Below, in pieces: positions 33,458-41,759 of a stretch of 64,000 bases of DNA. A model generated the notes under the pieces. That model saw only the letters and a list, made by a program, of their open reading frames with translations. It did not search any database and was not told the DNA's origin. This DNA is from Bin87 sp964502995. GTDB taxonomy: Bacteria > Chloroflexota > Dehalococcoidia > Lucifugimonadales > UBA3495. The translations under genes were made by a program, and so were the position numbers. Location of the stretch: contig CAZCZB010000002.1 in NCBI GenBank assembly GCA_964502995.1, positions 81,540 through 145,539 on the forward strand, in the 5' to 3' direction. Numbering within the stretch: position 1 is the stretch's first letter; each line of letters opens with the position of its first letter.

Positions 33458-34717
33458 ATGACCACATCTCAAATCCCCGCCGGGTCCATCAGCATCAACG
33501 CGGCGCGCCTGAATGAACACATGACCGCGTTGGGCCAGATCGGCAACACCGACGAAGGCATGCAGCGGGTCGCGTTCTCTCCTTATGACGTGGCCGGACG
33601 CAACTACGTCATGGAATTGATGCAGCAGGCCGGCATGAGCGTGCGCATCGACGCCGGCGGAAACATCATCGGCCGCGTCGAAGGCAGCGGCCTCGGCCTG
33701 CCCGCCATCGCCCTCGGATCCCATACCGACACCGTGCCCGCCGGCGGGCAGTACGACGGGGCCCTGGGAGTGATCGCGGCCATCGAGGTTGTGCAAGCGC
33801 TGGCCGACTCCGGGCAGTCCACGCGCCATCCCATCGAAGTGATCGTGTTCACCAACGAGGAGGGCACCAGTTTTCACCGCTGGCTGCTGGGCAGCCGCGC
33901 GGTGGCCGGCCTGTGGGAACCGGAGGACTTCACCGCCGTCGCGGATGACGGCGCGACGCTGACCTCCCGTATGCCCGACATCGGCGGCAATGTCTCGCGC
34001 ATCGACGATGCCCGCCGCCGCCCTGAGGAGTTCACCTGCTACCTGGAATTGCACATCGAACAGGGCCCCACCATGCACCGGGGCGGTTACCCCATCGGCG
34101 TCGTCACCGGCATCACCGGGCGGTCGGTGTACCACATCGACATTGTGGGCGAGGCCAACCACGCCGGCACCACGCCCATGGGGATGCGCCGCGATGCCAT
34201 GTCCGCAGCGGCCCAGATCACGCTCAAGGTGCGCAACATCGCCGGCGAAATGGAGATCTGTCGCGTCGGAACCGTTGGCAGCATGGACGTTCACCCCAAT
34301 GCCGGCAACGTCATCCCCGGCCGCGTGCAGATGGGTGTGGAGTTTCGCGACGAACGCATGGAATCGCTGGCGGCCGCCGAGGTTGAACTGCGCCGCACCG
34401 CAGAGGAGGTTGCCCACGCCGAACAGGTTGGCATCATAGTGACGGCCCAGCGCAACACGCCGCCGGTGCCAATCTCGTGGAACATGCAGCAGTTGGTCGC
34501 CGATGCGGCCGACGTTACCGGGTTTACTCACATCAGCCTGCCCAGCGGAGCCGGCCACGACGCGCAGGCCATCGCATCCATCACGCCGGCCGCCATGATT
34601 TTCGTGCCCAGCGTCGGCGGGATCAGCCACGCCCCAGCCGAGTTCACCTCGCCGGAGGATTGCGCCAACGGCGCCCAGGTGCTGCTGAACGCCGTGCTGT
34701 TGGCAGACGCCCGGTAA
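33458..34717 (+). CDS. M20-family N-carbamoyl-amino-acid / allantoate amidohydrolase
   Basis: A 419-residue zinc-dependent amidohydrolase of the M20 allantoate/hydantoin-utilisation branch. It would cleave N-carbamoyl amino acids or ureido acids, releasing ammonia and CO2. Metal-site motifs are GSHTDTVPAGGQYDGALG, FTNEEGTSFHRWLLGSRA, and LELHIEQGPTMHRGG. GITGRSVYHIDIVGEANHAGTTPM marks the dimerisation domain. GGAAC-type spacing precedes the ATG. It fits the region's theme of salvaging nitrogen from ring-opened heterocycles; the CodA-like and NodB-like genes are elsewhere in the window. Confidence 0.88.
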   Translation: MTTSQIPAGSISINAARLNEHMTALGQIGNTDEGMQRVAFSPYDVAGRNYVMELMQQAGMSVRIDAGGNIIGRVEGSGLGLPAIALGSHTDTVPAGGQYDGALGVIAAIEVVQALADSGQSTRHPIEVIVFTNEEGTSFHRWLLGSRAVAGLWEPEDFTAVADDGATLTSRMPDIGGNVSRIDDARRRPEEFTCYLELHIEQGPTMHRGGYPIGVVTGITGRSVYHIDIVGEANHAGTTPMGMRRDAMSAAAQITLKVRNIAGEMEICRVGTVGSMDVHPNAGNVIPGRVQMGVEFRDERMESLAAAEVELRRTAEEVAHAEQVGIIVTAQRNTPPVPISWNMQQLVADAADVTGFTHISLPSGAGHDAQAIASITPAAMIFVPSVGGISHAPAEFTSPEDCANGAQVLLNAVLLADAR

Positions 34718-34730
34718 CCACTTTTACAAT
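34700..34730 (+). promoter_or_regulatory. Promoter giving a near-leaderless coxG mRNA
   Basis: TACAAT (34725-34730) ends only 9 nt before the ATG of coxG, with TTGGCA 19 nt upstream. There is no Shine-Dalgarno sequence between them. If used, the transcript would start at or within a few bases of the start codon. Confidence 0.45.
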
Positions 34731-34739
34731 CGAGCGATT

Positions 34740-35174
34740 ATGCAACTTTCCGGCGATTACAGTTTCTCCAAACCGCCTCAGGTCGTCTGGGATGCTCTCA
34801 TGGACCCCGACGTGCTGGCAGGCTGCATCCCCGGCTGCCGCAGCCTCGAACCCGACGGGCCCGACCGTTATCGCGCGGCGGCCCAGGTGCGCGTTGGCCC
34901 GGTGGGTGGCAATTTCACCGCCACGGTGGCGCTGTCCGATATGGTCCCGCCGCATTCGTTCACCATGACCGTTGAGGGATCAGGGAACCTGGGTTTCGGC
35001 AGCGGCGCTTCCACCATCACTCTGACTCCAGCGAACGACGGCGGCACCATCCTGCACGTCGACGCCGACTGCCAGGTCGGCGGCGCGGTGGCCCGCGTGG
35101 GTCAACGGATGATCGGCTCGGTCGCCAAAAGCATGATGGACCGATTCTTCGGTTGCCTTGCCGAATCGGTCTGA
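34740..35174 (+). CDS. CoxG-like SRPBCC protein (carbon-monoxide dehydrogenase subunit G family)
   Basis: A 144-residue protein of the CoxG/SRPBCC fold. It starts MQLSGDYSFSKPPQVVWDALMDPDVLAGCIPGC, the family hallmark, and ends with VGQRMIGSVAKSMMDRFF. CoxG anchors CO dehydrogenase to the membrane in Oligotropha, and relatives accompany many molybdenum hydroxylases. No CoxS, CoxM or CoxL gene is in the window, so it is an orphan here. A predicted promoter lies almost directly on the start codon, suggesting a leaderless mRNA. Confidence 0.85.
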   Translation: MQLSGDYSFSKPPQVVWDALMDPDVLAGCIPGCRSLEPDGPDRYRAAAQVRVGPVGGNFTATVALSDMVPPHSFTMTVEGSGNLGFGSGASTITLTPANDGGTILHVDADCQVGGAVARVGQRMIGSVAKSMMDRFFGCLAESV

Positions 35175-35232
35175 ATCAGCAACCGGTCCCGACGGAACCC
35201 TGTCCCCGGCAGCGCGCCGGAGTTTGGTAACG

Positions 35233-35250
35233 GCCCCAATCCGTCGGGGC
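35233..35250 (+). terminator. Weak terminator-like hairpin after coxG
   Basis: A short GCCCC / GGGGC stem with an 8-nt loop is followed by TTTA. It is weak and may not act alone. Confidence 0.35.
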
Positions 35251-35284
35251 TTTACGCATCAGTTATCAGCAGGGAGAGACAAGC

Positions 35285-35962
35285 ATGCCTTTCGTAGATG
35301 ATATGCGCGCCCGGTACCACCAGCAATGGGAGGCGATGGTCACCCATCCGTTTGTCATGGAAATGGGCGACGGCAGCCTGGACATCAACAAGTTTCGCAA
35401 CTACTTCCGGCAGGACTACGTTTTCTGCGAGGACTTGGTCAAGCTCACATCCGTTGCCATCGCCAAGGCCTCGCCGGATTACGACGCCGGCAAAATCCTC
35501 AACGGGTTTTTGACCAACTTCCTGTCCGCCGAGAACGATCTGTTCCTGAACGGCTTCCACGACCTCGGCGTCACGGCGGAGGAATACCACGCCACCGAGG
35601 CCAATCCGGTAACCCAGGCGTTTGGCGATTTCATGGTGCGCACCGCGTGGGAAGGCGACCTCGATGATCTGCTGGCCCTGTTTTATGTCACCGAAGGAAC
35701 CTACCTGGACTGGGCGGAGCGCCTGATCAATTCCGGCGCTCAACCGAACAACGCGGTCTATCAGGGGTGGATCGATATTCACAGCCCGGCGGTGTTGGGC
35801 GACATTGTGGCCTGGTTCACCGTCCGACTCAACGCGGCGGCCGAAAGCGCGAGTCCGGAAAAGCGCGCCAAACTGGAGCGCATATTCCGCACCACTCTCC
35901 GGTATGAGTACCTTTTCTGGGAAGCCAACTACCACGGGCTGGACTGGCACGACCGGAACTGA
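35285..35962 (+). CDS. TenA-like (thiaminase II/TENA-THI4 family) protein, cysteine-less type
   Basis: A 225-residue all-helical protein of the TenA family. Known members hydrolyse aminopyrimidines in thiamine salvage. It shows DMRARYHQQWEAMVTHPFVMEMGDG at the start and FRNYFRQDYVFCEDLVK. The region that in TenA_C enzymes contains the catalytic Cys reads LLALFYVTEGTYLDWAERL here, with no Cys. That places it with the TenA_E-like group of less certain function. AGGGAGAG lies before the ATG. No thi box and no other thiamine gene is adjacent, so a thiamine role is not secure. Confidence 0.78.
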   Translation: MPFVDDMRARYHQQWEAMVTHPFVMEMGDGSLDINKFRNYFRQDYVFCEDLVKLTSVAIAKASPDYDAGKILNGFLTNFLSAENDLFLNGFHDLGVTAEEYHATEANPVTQAFGDFMVRTAWEGDLDDLLALFYVTEGTYLDWAERLINSGAQPNNAVYQGWIDIHSPAVLGDIVAWFTVRLNAAAESASPEKRAKLERIFRTTLRYEYLFWEANYHGLDWHDRN

Positions 35963-35973
35963 CGGGGACGTCA

Positions 35974-36264
35974 ATGAACCTCACGCCAGACATTCCAGAT
36001 TCCGAACTGAGGCAGCAGGCCAGAGATCGGGTCGCTACCAAACTTTCGTTTTTTGCGCATCTCGCCGTGTACGTCGCGGTCAATATTCTGTTGGTGGCGA
36101 TCAACCTGCTGACCGCGCCCGAGCATCTGTGGTTCTACTGGCCCATGCTGGGTTGGGGATTCGGCGTTGTTGCCCACGGCGCCGGCGTTCTGTTGTATTT
36201 CAGGTGGAAATCTCTGGTCGCCGGCATGGAAGAGCGCGAACTGCGGAAGTTGCAGGGAGACTGA
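35974..36264 (+). CDS. 2TM-domain membrane protein
   Basis: A 96-residue protein with a short N-terminal helix rich in Arg and Gln. Two membrane helices follow: FFAHLAVYVAVNILLVAINLL and MLGWGFGVVAHGAGVLLYF. A charged tail (KSLVAGMEERELRKLQ) closes it. This is the 2TM domain layout, usually found at the N-terminus of histidine kinases or as short free-standing proteins of unknown role. It begins 11 nt after the TenA-like gene and probably shares its transcript. Confidence 0.72.
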   Translation: MNLTPDIPDSELRQQARDRVATKLSFFAHLAVYVAVNILLVAINLLTAPEHLWFYWPMLGWGFGVVAHGAGVLLYFRWKSLVAGMEERELRKLQGD

Positions 36265-36362
36265 GCGACCGGCCCGGACCGCAAAATCCCGTCTGCCCTT
36301 GCCATTCACCGCGAGCGGTGGCAACCTTGCCCCAAGCGCTACCTGCGCCGGAGGGACAGACG

Positions 36363-37283
36363 ATGACAACCCACCAGATTCCCAGCAAGGATGAAGTGCT
36401 GGGCTACCTGAAAGACGACGTGAACTGGGGCCGCTGGGGTCCTGATGACCAGAAGGGCGCCGTCAACATGGTTGACGACGCCAAGCGACTGCGCGCGGCC
36501 GGTCTGGTCAAGAGCGGGCAGGCAATCTCGCTGAGCCGGGAGTTCCCGGTGACTCCCGCGCCCAACAACCCGACGCCGGCCATCCACTACATGCGCAAGG
36601 GGCCGCGCGAGCCGGGCGGCGGCATGTCCACCGACTACTACGGCGTGTCCTACCACGGCACCGCCACCACGCACCTGGACGCGCTGTGCCACGTCTGGGA
36701 CCACAACGGCATGTGGAACGGCAAGGACCCCAACGAAATGATCCAGTTCGACGGCGCGAAGTACGGCTCCGTCGAGCACTGGAAGGAAGGCATCATCACG
36801 CGGGGCGTGCTGCTGGACGTTCCCCGATACCGCGGCGTCGATTACGTTACGCAGGAAACGCCCGTCCACGGCTGGGAGTTGCAGGAAATCTGCGACGCCC
36901 AGGGCGTGCAGATGGAACCCGGCGACGCTCTGGTCGTGTACAGCGGCCGCGAAAAGTGGAACGCCGACGGCAACCCCATTTGGGGCAGTGACGCGGCGCT
37001 GCGGCCGGGCCTGCACGTCTCCACCCTCAAGTTCATCCGCCAGAGCGATTGCTGCGTCCTGGTGTGGGACATGATGGACCACACGCCCAACGGCTATGAC
37101 CTGCCCTGGGCGGTGCATGGCAGCATCTTCGCCTACGGCATCGGCCTGCTGGACAACGCGCTGCTGCAACCCCTGGCCGAAGCCTGCGCCGAGGCCGGCC
37201 GGTGGGAATTCATGCTCACCATCAACCCGCTGCGGGTGGTCGGCGGAACCGGCTCACCGGTGAACCCCGTGGCGATTCTGTAA
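36363..37283 (+). CDS. Cyclase-family metal hydrolase (kynurenine-formamidase-like)
   Basis: A 306-residue protein of the cyclase family (PF04199), metal-dependent hydrolases that include bacterial kynurenine formamidase and isatin hydrolase. The metal motif is YHGTATTHLDALCHVW, the H-x-G-T-H-x-D pattern with an insertion. NWGRWGPDDQKGAVNMV at the start and DALVVYSGREKW later are typical of the longer subfamily. The start at 36363 follows GGAGGG by 6 nt; a longer open frame upstream covers the neighbouring genes and is not real. The substrate is unknown, probably a cyclic amide or formamide. Confidence 0.85.
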   Translation: MTTHQIPSKDEVLGYLKDDVNWGRWGPDDQKGAVNMVDDAKRLRAAGLVKSGQAISLSREFPVTPAPNNPTPAIHYMRKGPREPGGGMSTDYYGVSYHGTATTHLDALCHVWDHNGMWNGKDPNEMIQFDGAKYGSVEHWKEGIITRGVLLDVPRYRGVDYVTQETPVHGWELQEICDAQGVQMEPGDALVVYSGREKWNADGNPIWGSDAALRPGLHVSTLKFIRQSDCCVLVWDMMDHTPNGYDLPWAVHGSIFAYGIGLLDNALLQPLAEACAEAGRWEFMLTINPLRVVGGTGSPVNPVAIL

Positions 37284-37308
37284 CGCGAGTCCACCCAGCG
37301 CAATATGT

Positions 37309-37352
37309 CCGCGACGGGTTTCCCATGCCGTCGCGGGCATTTTATTGCCCGC
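37309..37352. terminator. Overlapping terminator hairpins between convergent genes
   Basis: Hairpin 1 (37309-37336) has a 9-bp stem CCGCGACGG / CCGTCGCGG and is followed by GCATTTTATT. Hairpin 2 (37333-37352) has a 7-bp stem GCGGGCA / TGCCCGC. They share bases, so they exclude one another. The second covers the stop codon of the minus-strand amidohydrolase. Confidence 0.6.
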
Positions 37353-38547
37353 GCTTGTCCGACACGATCCGTCCCTCCTTGATGACCAGCTGCAACTTTC
37401 GCAGGTTGTTTATGTCATCCAGGGGATTCTCGCCCACCACTATCAGGTCAGCCAGTTTGCCGACCTCTACCGTGCCCAACCGGTCGCCCACTCCGCACAG
37501 TTGGGCGGCGTTTCGGGTGGCGGCCTGCAGGGTCTGCCAGGTGGTTGCGCCGTCCCGCACCCACAGCCCCATTTCCAGTAGCGCAGCGTCTTTCAGCGGG
37601 CGTATATCGGATCCCAGCGCCATTTTCGCGCCCGAGTCCAGGGCCCGCTTGAACCAGTGGGCGTGCTCTCCGGCCGCGGCTTCAGCGCGGCATTGCAGGT
37701 CGGCGGCGATGTTGCGCTCAGCCAACCAGCGTCTCTCGTATTCGTTCTGCGCCTGACCTTCAGTGAGGTGAGAGATCGCCAGCGTGGGCACGTACCACGT
37801 GGGCGACTCCGACAGCGTGCCGATGCACTCCTCGTCCATGATGTAGCCGTGCTCGACCGTGTGCGCCCCCAAACGCAGCGCCCCCTTGACGGAGTCAGGA
37901 TTGGCGGCATGAGCCATCACGGGGAACTCGCGCTGGCGGCAGATGCCAAACGCCGCGTCAAGTTCGTCCTCCAGCAGGAACGAGTGCCAGTGGCGGTCCC
38001 AGTTCGGCCCCATAATCCCGCCGGTCAGGTTCAGCTTGATGTGGTCCACGCCGTTTTTCATCTGCTCACGGATTGCCTGCACGAAACCGTATGGGCCGTC
38101 GCACTCCCGAGCCTGCCCGGATGTGAGGAAATGGCCGCCCGTGGTGGTCAAAAAATGGCCCGATGCGAAAACGCGCGGGCCGGGGACGCCGCCGGCATCA
38201 AAAACCCGTTTCCAGGCCACGTCCATGAAGTGCGCAGCCCCCCCGCAGCGCACGCCGGTCACTCCTGCCTCTGTCAGCGCCAACGACAGCGCGCGTCCGA
38301 AGTTGGCCGTTTCCTGCGCCGGCGTTGTGCCCGGAGGGACGGGATACTCCGGATGGATGTGTACGTCCCACAGTCCGGGCAGCAGAAACGCGCCGCGAAG
38401 ATCCACGGTTTGAGCATTGCCGGTCCGACCCGGCGCGCCCGTTCCTATCTCGATAATATGGCCGTCTTCGATGACCACGGTGGCATCGTTCACAACCTGG
38501 GGATTGACGCTGTCGATCAGGTTTGCATTGGTAAGGACGAGGGACAT
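37342..38547 (-). CDS. Imidazolonepropionase-like amidohydrolase
   Basis: A 401-residue cytosolic metal amidohydrolase. The binuclear site is visible as H-x-H in WDVHIHPEYP, a candidate carbamylated Lys in DHIKLNLTGG, a His in VMAHAANP, HTVEHGYIMDEE and the Asp of ALGSDIRPL. The family contains prolidases, imidazolonepropionases and hydrolases of organophosphates or antibiotics, so the substrate cannot be assigned. A TATAAT element on the minus strand about 57 nt upstream suggests a single-gene transcript. It converges with the cyclase gene and shares a terminator with it. Confidence 0.85.
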   Translation of the reverse strand: MSLVLTNANLIDSVNPQVVNDATVVIEDGHIIEIGTGAPGRTGNAQTVDLRGAFLLPGLWDVHIHPEYPVPPGTTPAQETANFGRALSLALTEAGVTGVRCGGAAHFMDVAWKRVFDAGGVPGPRVFASGHFLTTTGGHFLTSGQARECDGPYGFVQAIREQMKNGVDHIKLNLTGGIMGPNWDRHWHSFLLEDELDAAFGICRQREFPVMAHAANPDSVKGALRLGAHTVEHGYIMDEECIGTLSESPTWYVPTLAISHLTEGQAQNEYERRWLAERNIAADLQCRAEAAAGEHAHWFKRALDSGAKMALGSDIRPLKDAALLEMGLWVRDGATTWQTLQAATRNAAQLCGVGDRLGTVEVGKLADLIVVGENPLDDINNLRKLQLVIKEGRIVSDKRGQ

Positions 38548-38603
38548 TCGTGAGCGCCTCCGGTGGATGAATGCGGGACGTCCCGCTACGATTCGTGCGC
38601 AGC

Positions 38604-38609
38604 ATTATA
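38604..38609 (-). promoter_or_regulatory. TATAAT -10 element for the amidohydrolase
   Basis: On the minus strand TATAAT followed by GCTGCGC lies 57 nt before the start at 38547. The -35 region is weak. Confidence 0.4.
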
Positions 38610-38766
38610 CCGATGTGCTCCCGGTCAGCGGCGCCAGGGAACGGAAGACCCACCGAATAGTTGGCTTGCAAACAACGTTGGTATGCTCTTGAGCCGGATT
38701 GCCCGGCGTGTGGCACGGGCCCGGTTGTCCAACCTGCTTCTTCGTTCTTTCGGTTGCTTGCCTAGT

Positions 38767-38795
38767 TTGCTGCCGTATAGGGCCTGTGCTATACT
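38767..38795 (+). promoter_or_regulatory. Predicted promoter of the rpsB-rseP operon
   Basis: TTGCTG (38767-38772), a 17-nt spacer and TATACT (38790-38795) precede rpsB by 43 nt. This is the best-matching promoter for the housekeeping operon. Confidence 0.68.
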
Positions 38796-38838
38796 CTCGA
38801 CGACCAAACTACAACCCGGAAATCAGGCAGGACTGTAT

Positions 38839-39717
38839 ATGGTACAAGCCCCGGAACAGGCAACAACACCGACGGCCGAACAGGCGCCCGCCCTGGAGCC
38901 GATCACGATGAAGTCGCTGCTGGAAGCAGGCGTACACTTCGGGCATCAGACCCGCCGGTGGAACCCGCGAATGCGGCGATATATATTCACCCAGCGCAAC
39001 GGGATCCACATCATCGACCTCCAGCAGACGATGGGGCTGATCGGTGACGCCTACCGGGCGATGGTTGAAGTGGCGGCCGCCGGCGGCAAGGTCCTCTTCG
39101 TGGGCACCAAGAAGCAGGCACAGGACGTCATTGCGTCCGAGGCCGAACGCACCGGCCAGTGGTACGTGAACCAAAGGTGGTTGGGCGGCACCCTCACCAA
39201 CTTCCAGACCATCAAGGCCCGCATCGATTACATGAAGCGGTTGCAGGAACAGCGGGACACCGGCTATCTCGCCCGTCTTCCGAAAAAGGAAACGGTGCGG
39301 CTGACCCACACGCTGGACAAGCTGGAGAAATACTTCACCGGACTGCGTAACATGGACCGGCTCCCGTCAGCGCTGTTCGTGATCGACATTGGCAAGGAAG
39401 ACATCTGCATCGCCGAGGCTCGCCGCCTCAACATCCCGATCTTCGCCATCGTCGACACCGACTGCGACCCTGGACAGGTGACACACGCCGTCCCTGGCAA
39501 CGACGACGCCGTCCGTTCCATCCGACTGATCACCGGGCGCATGGCCTCCGCTATCGAAGAAGGCCTGGCCCAACGCGAAGCCCTGATGCACGCCGCAACC
39601 GAACCGTCGGAACAGCCCGAGGGTGACGACCAGAGCGTCGAAGATCAGGCCCGCTTCTCGCAAACTCTCACCCTTGAAGAGCTGGGCAACATGATGTCCG
39701 CCCGACCGTTGGAATAA
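38839..39717 (+). CDS. rpsB: 30S ribosomal protein S2
   Basis: An essential small-subunit ribosomal protein. The S2 core is unmistakable: LLEAGVHFGHQTRRWNPRMRRYIFTQRNGIHIIDL and FVGTKKQAQDVI. WYVNQRWLGGTLTNFQTIKARI and IPIFAIVDTDCDP follow. It is 292 residues long, slightly longer than average because of an N-terminal Gln/Pro-rich tail and an acidic C-terminal tail after residue 250. The ATG at 38839 lies 43 nt after the promoter. It heads the rpsB-tsf-pyrH-frr-uppS-cdsA-dxr-rseP operon. Confidence 0.97.
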   Translation: MVQAPEQATTPTAEQAPALEPITMKSLLEAGVHFGHQTRRWNPRMRRYIFTQRNGIHIIDLQQTMGLIGDAYRAMVEVAAAGGKVLFVGTKKQAQDVIASEAERTGQWYVNQRWLGGTLTNFQTIKARIDYMKRLQEQRDTGYLARLPKKETVRLTHTLDKLEKYFTGLRNMDRLPSALFVIDIGKEDICIAEARRLNIPIFAIVDTDCDPGQVTHAVPGNDDAVRSIRLITGRMASAIEEGLAQREALMHAATEPSEQPEGDDQSVEDQARFSQTLTLEELGNMMSARPLE

Positions 39718-39784
39718 CCGCCGGCCCGGTCGTCCTTTTCCCGTTACATCCACCACAAGATCATTCTCCCAGGAGGCTCACACC

Positions 39785-40291
39785 TTGCCCGCCGTTACCG
39801 TTGAACTAATCAAATCACTGCGCGAACAGACCGGCGCCGGTGTCAGCGACTGCAAGAAGGCGTTGGAAGACGTCGATGGCGACCTTGATCGCGCCGTCGA
39901 AGCCCTGCGTCAAAAGGGTTTCGAGCAGGCGGCGAAACGGGCCGACCGGGAAACCTCCCAGGGACTGATCGAATCCTACATCCACACCGGTGGCAGGGTG
40001 GGTGCCCTCGTTCAATTGGGCTGCGAAACCGACTTCGTTGCCCGTACCGAGGAATTTCGCAGCTTGGCTCACGACATCGCCATGCAGGTCGCCGCTATGT
40101 CGCCACAGTACCTCAGCGAAGAAGACCTGCCCGAGGGAGACGATCGTCCGGCCGCTCAGGTCTGCCTGCTGCAACAGCCGTTCATCAAGGATGCCTCAAG
40201 GACCCTGGCGGATCTGGTCAGGGAAACCGCGGCGCAAACCGGCGAAAACGTGCGCATTGTTCATTTCAGCCGCCTGGCATTGGGTGAATAA
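39785..40291 (+). CDS. tsf: Elongation factor Ts, short form
   Basis: The nucleotide-exchange factor for EF-Tu. It begins with the N-terminal UBA-like domain (LIKSLREQTGAGVSDCKKALED), followed by the TDFVARTEEF motif essential for EF-Tu binding. At 168 residues it is much shorter than the E. coli protein (283), retaining a single core subdomain and lacking the coiled-coil extension. Short forms are known in Thermus and Chloroflexota. The start codon is TTG at 39785, with AGGAGG 8 nt upstream. Confidence 0.95.
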   Translation: MPAVTVELIKSLREQTGAGVSDCKKALEDVDGDLDRAVEALRQKGFEQAAKRADRETSQGLIESYIHTGGRVGALVQLGCETDFVARTEEFRSLAHDIAMQVAAMSPQYLSEEDLPEGDDRPAAQVCLLQQPFIKDASRTLADLVRETAAQTGENVRIVHFSRLALGE

Positions 40292-40353
40292 CAGCCGCCG
40301 GATGTAGATCGCTCGATCCGCTGCCACACGGTTCCGCCAGGCTTCGAACCACC

Positions 40354-41145
40354 ATGGTCAATGGCAATTCGCAAGGCGGTTCCGTTTACCAAAGGGTTCT
40401 GCTCAAAATCAGCGGAGAGTCCCTCCAGGGAGCCGGAACCGAACCCATAGACCCGGATGCCGTGGCGTACATCGCCGAGCAGGTAATCGACGCCCAATCC
40501 CGCGGAGTCGAAGTGGCAGCCGTAGTCGGGGGCGGGAACATCTGGCGAGGCGCGACGGCCGAACGGCAGGGAATGGACCGGTCGGCCGCCGACTACGCCG
40601 GCATGGTGGCAACCATCATCAACGGTCTGGCCTTGCAGGACGCCCTGGAACGCCGCGGCGTCGTGACGCGCACGCAATCCGCGCTGCCCATCCAGGCGGT
40701 AGCCGAACCGTACATCCGCCGAAGGGCGATGCGACACCTCGAAAAAGGCCGGGTGGTCCTGTTCTGCGCCGGAGCAGGCAACCCGTATATGTCCACGGAT
40801 ACCGCGTCGGCCCTGCGCGCCCTGGAAATCGGCGCCGACGTGCTGCTCATGGCCAAAAACGGCGTGGACGGCGTGTACGATTCCGACCCGCGCACCAATC
40901 CGGAAGCGGTCCGATTCGGCAACTTGGAATATCTCGATGCGGTGAACCGACGGTTGGAAGTCATGGACTCCACCGCAATGACACTGTGCATGGACAATCA
41001 AATGCCCATCATAGTTTTTGATATATTCGACAGAGGCGCCATGAGCCGCATCCTTCGAGGCGACGCCGTCGGCACCACAATTGACGACGGGAAGCAAAAC
41101 GGTCCAGGAGGGAAGCAAAATGCCGGAACGCAGAGGCAGAGATAA
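40354..41145 (+). CDS. pyrH: Uridylate kinase
   Basis: The enzyme phosphorylates UMP to UDP and controls pyrimidine supply. Amino-acid-kinase family motifs include VLLKISGESLQG at the N-terminus, GGGNIWRGA, MDRSAADYAGMVATIINGLAL, and FCAGAGNPYMSTDTASALRALEIGADVLLMAKNGVDGVYDSDP. It has 263 residues, with a C-terminal extension of about 25 residues (GDAVGTTIDDGKQNGPGG) that overlaps the start of frr by 26 bp. The extension is probably an accident of the overlap. Confidence 0.96.
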   Translation: MVNGNSQGGSVYQRVLLKISGESLQGAGTEPIDPDAVAYIAEQVIDAQSRGVEVAAVVGGGNIWRGATAERQGMDRSAADYAGMVATIINGLALQDALERRGVVTRTQSALPIQAVAEPYIRRRAMRHLEKGRVVLFCAGAGNPYMSTDTASALRALEIGADVLLMAKNGVDGVYDSDPRTNPEAVRFGNLEYLDAVNRRLEVMDSTAMTLCMDNQMPIIVFDIFDRGAMSRILRGDAVGTTIDDGKQNGPGGKQNAGTQRQR

Positions 41146-41725
41146 CAGCGACGAACAGGCCGACTTGACCGTCGATGACGTTCTGCAAGAGGCCGAACGC
41201 AAAATGGGTCAGTCCATCGAGGCCATGCGTCGGGACATCAGCACCCTCAGGACCGGGCGCGCCACGCCGGCCCTGATCGAAGACCTGGCCGTGGACTACT
41301 ACGGAACCCCCACGCCGCTCAAGCAGATCGCGTCGATTTCGGCGCCGGATGCCCGGGCGATCATGGTCCAGCCTTGGGACAAACAGGCGCTGCGGGACAT
41401 CGAACGGAGCCTGACCCAGTCCGAGATGGGTTTCAATCCGTCCAACGACGGCAACGTCATCACCGTTCCGATCCCTCCGCTCACCCAGGAACGGCGCCAG
41501 GAGATGGTTCGGCTGCTGAAGCGCAAAGCCGAGGACAGCAAGGTAGCCGTGCGCAACGTGCGCCGCGACGGGATTGATTCGCTGCGAAAGATGGAGCGCG
41601 ACAAGGCCATCTCGCAAGACGAGAACCGTCGCAGCCAAGACGCTTTGCAGAAAACCACCGACGCTCACGTCAAGTCCATTGACGACGTCGCCGCCAGCAA
41701 GGAAGCCGAGATCATGGAGGTCTAG
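41120..41725 (+). CDS. frr: Ribosome recycling factor
   Basis: The factor splits post-termination ribosomes with EF-G. The 201-residue sequence has the family start of helix 1, EAERKMGQSIEAMRRDISTLRTGRATPALIEDL. VDYYGTPTPLKQIASISAPDAR and the NDGNVITVPIPPLTQERR loop follow. The ATG at 41120 follows GGAGGGAAGC inside the end of pyrH. The N-terminal 15 residues are extra relative to most family members. Confidence 0.96.
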   Translation: MPERRGRDNSDEQADLTVDDVLQEAERKMGQSIEAMRRDISTLRTGRATPALIEDLAVDYYGTPTPLKQIASISAPDARAIMVQPWDKQALRDIERSLTQSEMGFNPSNDGNVITVPIPPLTQERRQEMVRLLKRKAEDSKVAVRNVRRDGIDSLRKMERDKAISQDENRRSQDALQKTTDAHVKSIDDVAASKEAEIMEV

Positions 41726-41759
41726 CCGGGCCTCCTTTCCGACGCCTCTCAACTCAACG

